From Methylocystis sp. (GTDB lineage Bacteria > Pseudomonadota > Alphaproteobacteria > Rhizobiales > Beijerinckiaceae): a stretch of 36,982 bases of DNA. The position numbers were made by a program, and so were the translations under genes. The notes beneath the pieces are model-generated. The model was not told the DNA's origin. It worked only from the letters and a program-made list of their open reading frames with translations, and did no database searches. Where the stretch lies: positions 1 to 36,982 of the forward strand of contig JAMBEQ010000062.1 in the NCBI GenBank assembly GCA_024506175.1, written 5' to 3'. Positions 1-8,310 of this stretch are shown in pieces; the stretch's first letter is position 1; each line of letters starts with the position of its first letter.

Positions 1-23
1 GCGGCGTCGTTCGCGCATTCTTG

Positions 24-108
24 TGGGGGTTGTTCATCCGAAGAAGTCCCGAGTGCATCGTGTGGCAACGACCACTCTCAAGCCTTCAGCTCGGGTGAAC
101 AACCTCCT
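24..108. repeat. Imperfect 18-bp inverted repeat with 49-base spacer
   Basis: The arms lie at 24-41 and 91-108 and match at 15 of 18 positions; the core GGTTGTTCA (28-36) is repeated perfectly as TGAACAACC (96-104). It sits just beyond the stop codon of the minus-strand PAS-GGDEF-EAL gene at 121. It could be a long-loop hairpin, paired operator half-sites or two ends of an eroded mobile element. No transposase fragment is visible beside it. Confidence 0.45.
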
Positions 109-120
109 CAGACGCTACAG

Positions 121-2412
121 CTAGGCGGCGCTCTCAAGCTTCGGGGCGTCCGCCCAGCATACGAGAAGCGGCGCTAGCTCCTCGATCGGGCGCGGCCGGC
201 TATAGAGAAAGCCCTGGATCAGAAAGATGTTCTTGCTCGCCATGAAGCCGAGCTGAGCCTGCGTTTCCACGCCTTCCGCGACAAGGTCGAGCTGGAGATC
301 CCTGGCGAGGGCCGAAATTGCGGTGATGATTGCCTGGGTTTTCGGAGATTCGATCGCCTGCCTGGAAAACGCCTGGTCGATCTTCACTTTTTTCACAGGG
401 AAGCGGTTGAGATAGCTGAGGCTGCTGTAGCCCGTCCCGAAATCGTCGAGAGACAGGCGTGCGCCGAGGGCCTCGATTTTCCTGAGTTTCTCTTCCACAT
501 CCTCTGTGTTGTTGATCAGCGTGGACTCGGTGATCTCGAGTTCGAGTCGGTCCGGTTCCAGACCGCTCTCGACGAGAGCGGCGGCGATCGAGTCGACAAT
601 GTCCGCCTGATGGAACTGCTTGGGGGCGAGATTGACTGCGACCCGCACATTCGATGGCCAGGCGACCGCATCACGGCACGCGCGGCCAAGCACCCAGGCG
701 CCGATTTCGACGATCAGACCCGTCTCCTCCGCGACCGGGATAAAAACGCCAGGGGAAATCATCCCCCGCTCCGGGTGGCGCCAGCGCACCAGCGCTTCCA
801 TTGCGACGATCGCGCCCCGGCGTGAATCGACGATCGGCTGATAGAAAACGACAAACTCGTCCCTTATCAACGCTTCTCGCAGCCGCTCCTCAATCTCCCG
901 TTTTTCGACCATCGCCTCCTGCATTTTCGCCGAGTAGCGCACGGCTCGTCCGCGGGCGTTCAATTTGGCTTCATACAGCGCCAGGTCGGCGCATTTCAGC
1001 AGGCCGACGGGGGTGTCGGCGTCATGCGGCGCGATCGCGAGTCCAATGGTTGCGCCAATGGTGATTCGATGCCCATCGATCTGGAAAGAGCGGCTCAACT
1101 CTTTCAGAATGCCGCTCGTCAGCGCATCAATGTCGGGCGCCTCGTCCGAGGCGCGCATCAAAATGCTGAATTCGTCGCCGCCCAGCCGAGCCACGAGATT
1201 GGGGGCCGGCGCGCAGGCGCCAAGTCGTGCGCCGACATGGGCGAGAAGTTGGTCGCCGACCATATGGCCAAGCGTGTCGTTGACCTCTTTGAAGCGGTCC
1301 AGGTCGATGTCGATGAGCACGAGGCTCCCGCCGGCGTCGTCGAGTCGAAGCATATCGGCGCCGAGCGCGTCTTGAAAATGGTAGCGGTTCGGAAGGCCGG
1401 TGAGCTCGTCGTAATGGGCGATCCGTTCGATCTCGTGTAACGCGCGCTGCTTGACCGTGACGTCCTCGATGACAGTGACGAAAGCGCCGCCGTGCGCCCG
1501 CTCGCAGTGAAAGTCGAAGTAACGCTCGCCGATTTTCTGCATGAACGCCGTGGGATGCGGCATTGCCGCGTGGCGCACCCAGAGCGCCGTGAATTTTTCT
1601 ATCTCCGCCTGGGGCATGGCGGCGCTGCGGCCAATGGCGTGAGCCAGAGCATCTAGCTTGATCGGCGTCGCTGCGGCGACAATGCCGAAGAACTCGACGA
1701 TGCGCCTGTTCATCACCGAGATCGTGAGGGAGGCGTCGCCCATGCAGAGACCATGGGTCATCGAGTTGAGCGCAATGCTGAACTTTTGGCGTTGCCGCAT
1801 GGCGTCGCGGCCGTTGCGGAGGGCGGATTCGAGATGGCCTTTAAGAAAATTTGTCGTCCGGAAGACAGACATCGCGCCGAAGATCAGAAATGCCGAAATG
1901 CCCCAATACCAAGGAGAAAAGTTCAATAAAATTGTAATGGCCAGGGGCATGCATGTGCCCATCATCTGCCAGAACACAATTTTGGGGCGAGCCGCGTTCC
2001 TCGCTGCGAGATTGCCGGTCACGCCCGTCATGATGATGACGCCGTAATAGCCAGCGATCTCATGGTAATGGTAGTTGAACAATATCGCGGTGGAAACGCC
2101 GAGCGCCGCCATGAAGCTGATGGCGCCGGCGCCATAGCGGCGCTCCCATGTGGCCGCGTCGCGGCGGCGAACCTCTATCGCCGCGCGCTGATGCGAAACC
2201 AGGACGTGAACGCGGTAGGCGCCGATCAGCGCCATGAGGGCGACCAGCCCCAGATAGGATCGCTCTCCGGTAGAAAACCAGGCGATCGCAGGAACGAGGA
2301 CTCCCGAAAGAATGCCGGTGATCAGCGTATGCGTGGTGTCGAACAGAGTCTCCACGAGGTCCGCATAAATTTCAGCTTCCGCGGGCTTGGGATTCGCCGA
2401 GACACTCGTCAT
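121..2412 (-). CDS. Membrane-anchored PAS-GGDEF-EAL cyclic-di-GMP enzyme, candidate DSF receptor
   Basis: About 763 residues. The N-terminal ~195 residues hold about six hydrophobic segments, so the protein is an inner-membrane protein. A PAS_7-like domain follows (~210-325, containing SMTHGLCMGD), then GGDEF (~330-490, motif GGDEF near 411-415) and EAL (~505-755, motif EAL near 539-541). The GGDEF signature is intact, and the EAL ligands are present (LEITES, DDFGTGYSS, VKID, AEGVE, IQG), so both c-di-GMP synthesis and hydrolysis are plausible. No RxxD inhibitory site precedes GGDEF. The ATG at 2412 has an AGGA about 8 bases upstream; an in-frame GTG at 2433 would overlap the preceding stop by 4 bases. 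It lies 17 bases after the RpfF-type gene and is almost certainly co-transcribed with it. Its role as sensor of the DSF product is inferred from this context and the RpfF/RpfR precedent. Confidence 0.9.
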   Translation of the reverse strand: MTSVSANPKPAEAEIYADLVETLFDTTHTLITGILSGVLVPAIAWFSTGERSYLGLVALMALIGAYRVHVLVSHQRAAIEVRRRDAATWERRYGAGAISFMAALGVSTAILFNYHYHEIAGYYGVIIMTGVTGNLAARNAARPKIVFWQMMGTCMPLAITILLNFSPWYWGISAFLIFGAMSVFRTTNFLKGHLESALRNGRDAMRQRQKFSIALNSMTHGLCMGDASLTISVMNRRIVEFFGIVAAATPIKLDALAHAIGRSAAMPQAEIEKFTALWVRHAAMPHPTAFMQKIGERYFDFHCERAHGGAFVTVIEDVTVKQRALHEIERIAHYDELTGLPNRYHFQDALGADMLRLDDAGGSLVLIDIDLDRFKEVNDTLGHMVGDQLLAHVGARLGACAPAPNLVARLGGDEFSILMRASDEAPDIDALTSGILKELSRSFQIDGHRITIGATIGLAIAPHDADTPVGLLKCADLALYEAKLNARGRAVRYSAKMQEAMVEKREIEERLREALIRDEFVVFYQPIVDSRRGAIVAMEALVRWRHPERGMISPGVFIPVAEETGLIVEIGAWVLGRACRDAVAWPSNVRVAVNLAPKQFHQADIVDSIAAALVESGLEPDRLELEITESTLINNTEDVEEKLRKIEALGARLSLDDFGTGYSSLSYLNRFPVKKVKIDQAFSRQAIESPKTQAIITAISALARDLQLDLVAEGVETQAQLGFMASKNIFLIQGFLYSRPRPIEELAPLLVCWADAPKLESAA

Positions 2413-2429
2413 ACGGTTTTCCTGTCGTC

Positions 2430-3359
2430 TCACGAAGAGTTCGATACGAGTAATCTGTCGTTTTCGGGCGCCTTTTGCCGAGCGCCGATCAAACGCTGTT
2501 GAGCGCGAACGAGTCTCTCCATATGACGCAGGTCGCGCTCGTCGATCCTAGCTGAACATTCGGCCCACAATTCAGTAATTCGGATGAGTTCATCATGGGT
2601 TACGGGGTGGCTGCGTCGTCTCGCTTCGGCAATGGCGCGCCGCCGGCGCCACTTCCTATCGCCTGATTCGCGCATCCATTCGACGGCGGCTTCCCGCGAT
2701 GCGCCCGGCGGCGTGATCTCGTCGATGACTTCCAGCTCGAACATCTGGCGGCCGGTATAGGTTTCTCCGCTCATGATGATCTGCTGGGTGAGCGCGGAGC
2801 CCACGCGGCGAGTCAGCATGGTGACGGCCCCCATGCCAGGGAATGTATTGAAAGCAACCTCGGGAAGGCCAAAGATGGCGTTCTCTTCCGCAATGATGAA
2901 GTCGAAGGCGAGCGCCGCCTCGAGCGCTCCGCCGAGGCACTGTCCCTGCACCGCGCAAAGGGTGACGATCGGCAGATCGAGGCTCTGGGAATAGCTGTAC
3001 ACAAGATCGACGCAGGCATGCGCATAGGTGACCAGCGTCGAGAGATCCTGGCGGCGAATTGCTGCGGCGAATGTGGCAAGGTCGCCCCCCAAAGAAAAGA
3101 CGCCGGGCCGTTTGGCCGCCATGACGAGGTAGCGGAAAGGGAAGCCGCCGATGAATGCGGACTCGCTGAGCGCGCGGAGCGAATCGCGCAACTGCAACAG
3201 CTCGACCAGCATTGTAAGAGTATAACACTGAGGGGCGTCGGCGCGATAATTCATCCAGATCGAGGCGGTCTGCGGATGGTAGTCAATGTCCAGCGTCTCG
3301 AAGCGCCAATGCGGAAATTCCCCCGGATCTTTGGGGCCGCGAAAGACAATGTCCGTCAT
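2430..3359 (-). CDS. rpfF: RpfF-type DSF synthase (crotonase-fold cis-2-enoyl fatty acid signal synthase)
   Basis: A 309-residue crotonase-superfamily protein. The middle and C-terminal parts closely follow Xanthomonas/Burkholderia RpfF as I recall it: FSLGGDLATF, GGALEAALAFDFIIAEE, GLPEVAFNTFPGMGA and a C-terminal RITELW...HMERLVRAQ. The two glutamates used by RpfF for thioesterase/dehydratase chemistry (E141 and E161 in Xanthomonas) are matched by E147 and E167, with the same 20-residue spacing. RpfF converts 3-hydroxyacyl-ACP to cis-2-unsaturated fatty acids, the diffusible signal factors. The start at 3359 is chosen because CAGGAG lies about 8 bases upstream; the longer open frame has no such site. 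The first gene of a two-gene operon with the downstream PAS-GGDEF-EAL protein. A plain enoyl-CoA hydratase is the alternative, but the C-terminal tail and glutamate pair argue for RpfF. Confidence 0.85.
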   Translation of the reverse strand: MTDIVFRGPKDPGEFPHWRFETLDIDYHPQTASIWMNYRADAPQCYTLTMLVELLQLRDSLRALSESAFIGGFPFRYLVMAAKRPGVFSLGGDLATFAAAIRRQDLSTLVTYAHACVDLVYSYSQSLDLPIVTLCAVQGQCLGGALEAALAFDFIIAEENAIFGLPEVAFNTFPGMGAVTMLTRRVGSALTQQIIMSGETYTGRQMFELEVIDEITPPGASREAAVEWMRESGDRKWRRRRAIAEARRRSHPVTHDELIRITELWAECSARIDERDLRHMERLVRAQQRLIGARQKAPENDRLLVSNSS

Positions 3360-3412
3360 CGAATATGCTCCTGCGCCAAGCGCTGACGGCGCCTTTGCCG
3401 CTCTTGGCGGAC

Positions 3413-3438
3413 ATCCTTCCGACCGCCTTCCGAAGGAT
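3413..3438. promoter_or_regulatory. Inverted repeat upstream of rpfF, possible operator
   Basis: ATCCTTC (3413-3419) and GAAGGAT (3432-3438) form perfect 7-base arms about 55 bases upstream of the rpfF start. The site is in the right place for a regulator-binding site or leader hairpin. The arms are short and no convincing -35/-10 pair was identified, so this is tentative. Confidence 0.25.
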
Positions 3439-3649
3439 AAGGCCGACGAGTAGGGGCGACGGGCATGTCCTTGTCCGGCGGCAGAGAGCGGCAAACCTTG
3501 AGTAGTCAGCCAATTCTTCGCTATTACAACGCAGGGTTGTGTTTGATCCTGCGAGTGAGTGTGGCGCGAAAGTCTAAAAGAAACGGTAAATTCGTTGTTT
3601 TATTTCAAACGACGCAAAGACCGTCTAGATTCAGTGGACTCGGCTTCGG

Positions 3650-4990
3650 TCACAGAGTCTCGAACCAGGTCGCGAGCCCTGCGGCTTCATGCTCCAGAAT
3701 GTCGTCGTGGATGGCCCACTTGCCCGCCGCATCCGCGACGAACGACACATGCTTTGTCTTGCGGGCGGGAATAATGACGCCGTTGCGCCAGTAGGGCTCC
3801 CAGCCATCGTCGAGATCGTGCAAGAGGCGCATGGCGTGGCCATGCACATGCATCGCCAGCGGAACATCCGACTTGTTGACATAGCCGAGAGTTACGGGGG
3901 TCCCGCGCTTCACGCTGAACAGCGGCGGGCCTTCATAGCCGTTCGTCGCCGCGCCGTTGATAATCCACCCGGGGCCGCCCGCCGGCCCCGGCTCGATAAT
4001 CAGATCCACTTTCTTCGCGTTATTGAGCTTGATCTCCGGCGGCAGCGCCGGGTTCTGGGGCAGGGAGTAGATCAAGCCCCGCTTTTCCGACCGCGCCCCT
4101 TTCGCCGTGGCGACGAGAATCTCGCTTTCGCTATTATTGGGCCCGCGCAGGATGACGCGCGCCTTGGCGCCTTCCGTCGCCGGCATGTCGAAGATGAGCT
4201 CGAATCGCGCGCCGGGGGCGACCGGGATGCTGCGCCGAACCGGTTCGAAGGCCTCGCAAGGCTGGCTATCGATCGCGACGACGAACGGCTGCACGCCGTC
4301 GAACGTGAGGATCATGATTCTCGCATTTGCGAGATTTGCGAGTCGCACGCGCACGCGCGCATTTGCCTGAAACTCGCGCACCAACGGCGGCGCCTCGCCG
4401 TTGACGGCAAGAGTCGGACCGACGCGCCCGGCGCCGCGCGCCTCGGCGGGGTTGTCGAAGGCGCCTTCGAGCCTCCCTTGCTCGTCGAGGCGCCAATCAT
4501 CGAGGACAAGAAGCAGGTCATGGTCGGCAGGCAGCCGCTCGGGCTCGTCGACGACCAGGAGACCCTTGAGGCCGCGCCCCATGAGTTCGGGCGTCTTACC
4601 GTAAGCGCTTGGCCTGTAGCAGTAGAGGCCGGGCTCCGTCAGCTTGCGGCGATAGTCCCAAGAACCGCCTGGGGTGACCGCCGGTTGGGTCAGCGGCGCG
4701 ACGCCGTCCATGGCGTTCTCGCCGCGCATTCCGTGCCAGTGGATCGTCGCGGGGAGGTCGAGCTTATTGACGAGGCGGACGGCAAGCTCCTCGCCCTGCT
4801 TGTAGCGCAGCACGGGGCCAGGCGTGACGCTTTCGAAGCCGAGAATGTTCGTCTCATTGGCGCCGAGCTTGGCCTTGCCTGCCCGCGCCTCGATGATTCG
4901 CGGGCCGGCTTGCGGCGCCGCGCGCGCGGGGAGGGCGATGACGCTGGCGGCGACGCCCGCGAGGAAGGCGCGGCGGGAGTGCGAGGGCAT
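3650..4990 (-). CDS. Tat-exported multicopper-oxidase-fold protein with degenerate copper sites
   Basis: 446 residues, the usual length of a three-domain multicopper oxidase. The N-terminus carries a twin-arginine signal (SRRAFLAG, residues 5-12) and a hydrophobic stretch ending near PARAAP, so export to the periplasm is expected. The first copper motif is present (HWHG, 84-87) and so is part of the third (HVHGH, 381-385). The second motif, normally WYHSH, reads YCYRPS (123-128). The type-1 His before HVHGH is Leu378, and the normal HCHxxxH reads HDDILEH (428-434), so the type-1 Cys and a type-3 His are Asp. Oxidase activity is therefore unlikely. A structural role like that of copper-free SufI/FtsP is one possibility. 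A monocistronic minus-strand gene with only a weak ribosome site. Confidence 0.85.
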   Translation of the reverse strand: MPSHSRRAFLAGVAASVIALPARAAPQAGPRIIEARAGKAKLGANETNILGFESVTPGPVLRYKQGEELAVRLVNKLDLPATIHWHGMRGENAMDGVAPLTQPAVTPGGSWDYRRKLTEPGLYCYRPSAYGKTPELMGRGLKGLLVVDEPERLPADHDLLLVLDDWRLDEQGRLEGAFDNPAEARGAGRVGPTLAVNGEAPPLVREFQANARVRVRLANLANARIMILTFDGVQPFVVAIDSQPCEAFEPVRRSIPVAPGARFELIFDMPATEGAKARVILRGPNNSESEILVATAKGARSEKRGLIYSLPQNPALPPEIKLNNAKKVDLIIEPGPAGGPGWIINGAATNGYEGPPLFSVKRGTPVTLGYVNKSDVPLAMHVHGHAMRLLHDLDDGWEPYWRNGVIIPARKTKHVSFVADAAGKWAIHDDILEHEAAGLATWFETL

Positions 4991-5216
4991 GGGGCGGCGG
5001 TCCTTCGGCGTCCAATTCGACTATTCCCGTATGGCTCAAAGGGAGGGCAGGGGGCAACATGAGCGCCTAACCCCTTCTTGTATCGTGAAACGCGGCGGAT
5101 CGACCTATTCTAGTGGTCGGAATCAAACGCTTGATATCCGCGACGTGGAACGGCGCAAGAGGTTACCGTTGGACCAATCTGGACCCAGCCACGAATTAAC
5201 GGATAAGGAATTGCAT

Positions 5217-5242
5217 AGGCCCGGTGGGCCTCAGCCTTGAGG
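5217..5242. other. Two adjacent short hairpins
   Basis: AGGCCCGGTGGGCCT (5217-5231) and the neighbouring CCTCA/TGAGG pair (5229-5242) lie just beyond the stop codon at 5267 of the minus-strand helical protein gene. They may contribute to 3'-end formation, but no T-run follows on that strand. Confidence 0.25.
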
Positions 5243-5266
5243 ACCGGTCGCTCTAGACTGGTCATA

Positions 5267-5959
5267 TTAGCCCCGAATATGCGCGGCCAGCTCCAGCTCG
5301 TGCAAGGCCGCAAGGACGTGTTTCGTCACGGCTTCCGAATGACCCAATTTCTGCTCTTGGAGAACTTTTCGGAGATCATCGGCCGCTTTTGCCGCATGAG
5401 GGCTGATTCTCGCCTCGTCGGCTGCTTCGGTATCCGCCAGCGCGAGATCGGAGTGAAAGGAAAGGACCTGGAAAAGTTTTAAAATCTCCTGGGCCATGGG
5501 CTCATAGCGCTGCAGCGCCGCAAGCGCATCGCCATGGGCTTTCTCAGACTTCGCATAGGCGGTCCGGGGATTTCTCTCGGCGCTTTCAGCCTTTGCTTCC
5601 AGCGCCTTTCCCGCGGCGGCGTCATACGCCGCCTGCGAGCCTTGTCGCCTGGTTTCCTCGGCGCTGACCGCCGCCGAGGCCGTGCGCTGGCCGCTTTCGT
5701 TGCCATGCGCGAGCGACTCCGCGAGCGCACGTTGCGCCTGCGCGAGATTTTCAATCGCTTGCGCCAGGTTCGTGCGCGCCTCTTCCTTAGCCGCTTCGAG
5801 AGGGTGTTGTTGCGGCGTGTGTAGGGCCGCCCTGATCATGTCGCGGAGCGCGTCCTTTTTCTCGTCGCCCGGCGGCGTTTCGGCCCGACTTAAGAGATCG
5901 AGGAGAAAGGCCGCAGTCTCGCGACTGAGACTGAGGTTCAGGGCGGAATTCTCTTTCAT
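5267..5959 (-). CDS. Hypothetical Ala/Glu-rich helical protein
   Basis: About 230 residues. I do not recognise a family. The sequence is rich in Ala, Glu, Lys and Gln with heptad-like stretches (roughly residues 50-130) and has few predicted strands, no signal peptide and no membrane segment, so a soluble, mostly helical and perhaps coiled-coil protein is expected. Two ATGs lie close together (5965 and 5959). The second is preferred because GGAGAGG sits about 7 bases before it, whereas it directly abuts the first. The gene stands alone: the multicopper-oxidase-like gene is 276 bases downstream and the tRNA region lies upstream on the other strand. Confidence 0.6.
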   Translation of the reverse strand: MKENSALNLSLSRETAAFLLDLLSRAETPPGDEKKDALRDMIRAALHTPQQHPLEAAKEEARTNLAQAIENLAQAQRALAESLAHGNESGQRTASAAVSAEETRRQGSQAAYDAAAGKALEAKAESAERNPRTAYAKSEKAHGDALAALQRYEPMAQEILKLFQVLSFHSDLALADTEAADEARISPHAAKAADDLRKVLQEQKLGHSEAVTKHVLAALHELELAAHIRG

Positions 5960-6406
5960 TTTCATCCTCTCCGTTAGTCGTAAATGGGGTGCGGGCGTCG
6001 AATTGAAACGGCTACGGGTCGGTGGGACGCCTGCGGAACGTCTTGGCTCGCCTGCGAAGCGCCAAGCCCTCAAGCGCGAAGCGGCCAATGGATATTGCTG
6101 GGGAGGAGGCACGAGAAAACGGCGCGATTTTTTCGTAGAATATGGCTGCGCCTTGGCATTGTGAATGCCAGCTCCTTTCTCTAACTGAACGGCTTCGGGA
6201 AAGTCGCGAACCTAAGCTTTCAACAAGGTCGGCGCATTGCCGGGTCCGACGTCTTCAAGATTTTGACCACTAGGCGTTCGAAGCCGACAAGGCGTCTGTT
6301 TCCCTCTTCGTATTTTTTTCGAGCATCCCGCGCCGGCCATGCTATAGAGCGGCGCCCGCGCAGGCGGGCTATAGGTTTCGCGGCGGGTCCAGACGGGGCC
6401 GCTCTC
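5960..6406. other. 447-base intergenic region before tRNA-Leu
   Basis: No convincing gene is seen here on either strand. It must hold the promoter of the minus-strand helical protein gene and that of the tRNA. A TATAGA at 6343-6348 upstream of the tRNA could be a -10 element, but no good -35 box is placed at 16-18 bases. Confidence 0.4.
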
Positions 6407-6491
6407 GCGGGCGTGGCGGAACTGGTAGACGCGCCGGATTTAGGTTCCGGTGACGAAAGTCGTGGGGGTTCGACTCCCTCCGCCCGCACCA
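6407..6491 (+). tRNA. tRNA-Leu(TAG)
   Basis: 85 bases including an encoded CCA end. The acceptor stem GCGGGCG (6407-6413) pairs with CGCCCGC (6481-6487). The D-arm contains AACTGGTAGAC. The anticodon stem CCGGA/TCCGG closes a seven-base loop TTTAGGT with anticodon TAG. A long class-II variable arm (GACGAAAGTC) is followed by the T-loop GGTTCGACTCC. The variable arm and anticodon agree on leucine, decoding CUA (and probably CUN by wobble). Confidence 0.97.
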
Positions 6492-6515
6492 AACGCCGCA
6501 ATTTCGCGGAAAATT

Positions 6516-6543
6516 AAGCCGCCGGCGGCGCGCGCGGCGGCTT
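6516..6543 (+). terminator. Strong GC hairpin between tRNA-Leu and tig
   Basis: The arms AAGCCGCC (6516-6523) and GGCGGCTT (6536-6543) pair perfectly and the inner bases are also self-complementary. The hairpin lies 25 bases after the tRNA and 26 bases before the tig start codon. No T-run follows, so it may be a processing or attenuating hairpin rather than a classic intrinsic terminator. Confidence 0.45.
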
Positions 6544-6568
6544 CGAAGTTCTAAGAAGGCGATCGACA

Positions 6569-7918
6569 ATGCAAGTAACCCAAACCTCCTCGCAGGGTTT
6601 GAAACAGGAATTCAAGGTTGTGCTGCCGGCGGCCGACCTCGCGGCCAAGCTCGGCGCGCAGCTGGCCGAGATGCAGGCCAAGGCCCAGATCAAGGGCTTC
6701 CGCCCCGGCAAGGCCCCGATCGCCCATCTCAAGAAGCTCTATGGCAAGGGCATCATGGGCGACGTCCTGCAGGACGTCGTCAACGAGGCCAATCGCAAAA
6801 TCGTCGAAGATAATCAGCTGCGAATCGCTGTCGAGCCGAAGCTGGAATTCCCTGGCGGTCAGGAAGAGGTCGAGCGCGCGCTCGAGGCCGAAGGCGATTT
6901 CGCCTTCACCGTCACTTTCGAGACCCTTCCCAAATTCGATGTCGGCTCTTTCGACGATATTGCTCTCGAGCGTCCGGTCGCCGAAGTGAGCGACGAGGAC
7001 ATCAATACGGCCTTGAAGAACCTCGCTGATCGCGCTCAGGAGTTCGAGCCGCGCGAGGAGGGGGCGAAGGCCGAGAAGGGCGACAAGCTCACGATCGACT
7101 TCACCGGCAGGCTCGACGGCGTTCCCTTTGAGGGGGGCACGGGGGGCGACATCGATATCGTGCTTGGCTCGAACACTTTCATTCCGGGCTTCGAGGATCA
7201 GCTCGAGGGCGCCGCCGTCGGCGAGCAGCGCTTGGTGAATGTGAAGTTCCCCGAGGATTATTCCGCCAAGCATCTCGCGGGCAAGGACGCGGAATTCGAT
7301 GTGACGGTAAAGGCCGTCGCCGCGCCGAAGTCGCTGGAGATCGGCGAGGAGCTCGCCAAGAAATATGGGTTCGAGAATTTCGACGCCATGAAGGAGGCGG
7401 TGAAGGGCAATCTCGAAGCCGACTTCCACAAGGTCTCGCGCGAAAAGCTGAAGCGGGCTCTGCTCGACGCCCTGGACGCGCGTTATTCTTTCGAGCTTCC
7501 CGATACGCTCGTCGAGCAGGAATTCAACAATATCTGGAGCCAGCACGAGGCCGAGAGCCGCCGCGCCGGCCAGCCGGTCGCCGAAGAGGGCAAGACCGAG
7601 GAAGAGACCCGCGCCGAGTTCCGCAAGATCGCCGAGCGTCGTGTGCGCCTCGGCCTGGTTCTCGCCGAAATCGGCCAGAACGCCGACGTGAAAGTCGAGG
7701 ACAAGGATTTGACCGAGGCCCTCGTCGAGCGCGTGCGCATGTTCCCGGGCCAGGAAAAGCAGGTCTGGGATTTCTACCGCAACAATGAGCAGGCGCTCGC
7801 CCAGTTGCGCGCGCCCATCTATGAAGAGCGCGTCGTCGATCATCTTTCGAAGCTGATCAAGATCACGGACAAGACCGTGACCAAGGAAGAGCTCTTCAAG
7901 GAAGAAGACGAGGCGTAA
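6569..7918 (+). CDS. tig: Trigger factor, ribosome-associated chaperone and prolyl isomerase
   Basis: 449 residues, full length for the family. The N-terminal ribosome-binding domain carries the tail signature GFRPGKAP (near residues 45-52). A central FKBP-type prolyl isomerase domain follows (about 160-245; GDKLTIDFTGRLDGVPFEGG, then FIPGFEDQLEGA), and then the long helical C-terminal chaperone arms. The protein binds near the ribosome exit tunnel and assists folding of new chains. AGAAGG precedes the ATG at a suitable distance. It is followed on the same strand by clpP, the usual bacterial order, but across a 392-base gap with an intergenic repeat, so the two may be separately transcribed. 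Confidence 0.97.
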   Translation: MQVTQTSSQGLKQEFKVVLPAADLAAKLGAQLAEMQAKAQIKGFRPGKAPIAHLKKLYGKGIMGDVLQDVVNEANRKIVEDNQLRIAVEPKLEFPGGQEEVERALEAEGDFAFTVTFETLPKFDVGSFDDIALERPVAEVSDEDINTALKNLADRAQEFEPREEGAKAEKGDKLTIDFTGRLDGVPFEGGTGGDIDIVLGSNTFIPGFEDQLEGAAVGEQRLVNVKFPEDYSAKHLAGKDAEFDVTVKAVAAPKSLEIGEELAKKYGFENFDAMKEAVKGNLEADFHKVSREKLKRALLDALDARYSFELPDTLVEQEFNNIWSQHEAESRRAGQPVAEEGKTEEETRAEFRKIAERRVRLGLVLAEIGQNADVKVEDKDLTEALVERVRMFPGQEKQVWDFYRNNEQALAQLRAPIYEERVVDHLSKLIKITDKTVTKEELFKEEDEA

Positions 7919-7937
7919 GGCGGCAAGCCGACGCCGG

Positions 7938-8003
7938 GGCGTGAACTCATCCCTCCCCTTTGCGGGGAGGGGGCCCCGCCGTAAGGCGGGGGACGGGTGG
8001 GGC
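7938..8003 (+). repeat. Dispersed palindromic intergenic repeat, copy A
   Basis: The element starts GGCGTGAACTCATCCC and contains two nested hairpins: CCTCCCC/GGGGAGG (7952-7970) and CCCCGCC/GGCGGGG, followed by ACGGGTGGGG. A closely similar copy in opposite orientation lies at 11602-11663. Located 20 bases after tig, the second hairpin could also serve as its 3' end. A type common in intergenic DNA of Hyphomicrobiales. Confidence 0.7.
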
Positions 8004-8310
8004 GAGCCCCAATGCTGCGGTTGCTGAGAAAGCTCGACCCGGCGAAAGGGAGGTATTTGCCGCCTCCCAAGCCGGATTCCTGTCTGCCCGGACTCTGGCG
8101 CAGCGCTTGCCAGATCATTGCCCAGCCCCCCAGAGCGTAACCTTCGTTTGCGTCTCAGCGCGCTCCGGCATATGAGGGGGCGACAAATTCCCGGCGGAGC
8201 CCTCTCCAGCCGGCAAAACCACATGACGGTCCCGGGGCAAGTTGGAGCAATTGCCTTGCGGCCGGTCAGACCGCGCGCCTCCTCCCGGAGCCGCGCAGGA
8301 AGGCGATGCG
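8004..8310. other. Intergenic region upstream of clpP
   Basis: No gene is supported. A hairpin with arms GGGAGG (8048-8053) and CCTCCC (8063-8068) is visible. The clpP promoter should lie here; I could not identify a convincing heat-shock or housekeeping promoter by eye. Confidence 0.35.

Noticed and set aside
3689-5062. 457-codon plus-strand frame opposite the multicopper-oxidase-like gene
   Set aside because: Arg/Asp/Gly-rich antisense shadow. The minus-strand frame has a Tat signal and recognisable motifs.
6551-8224. Long open frame (557 codons) on the minus strand opposite tig
   Set aside because: It is a mirror of the well-supported trigger factor gene in high-GC DNA. It resembles no family and has the low-complexity Leu/Ala/Glu composition of antisense translation.
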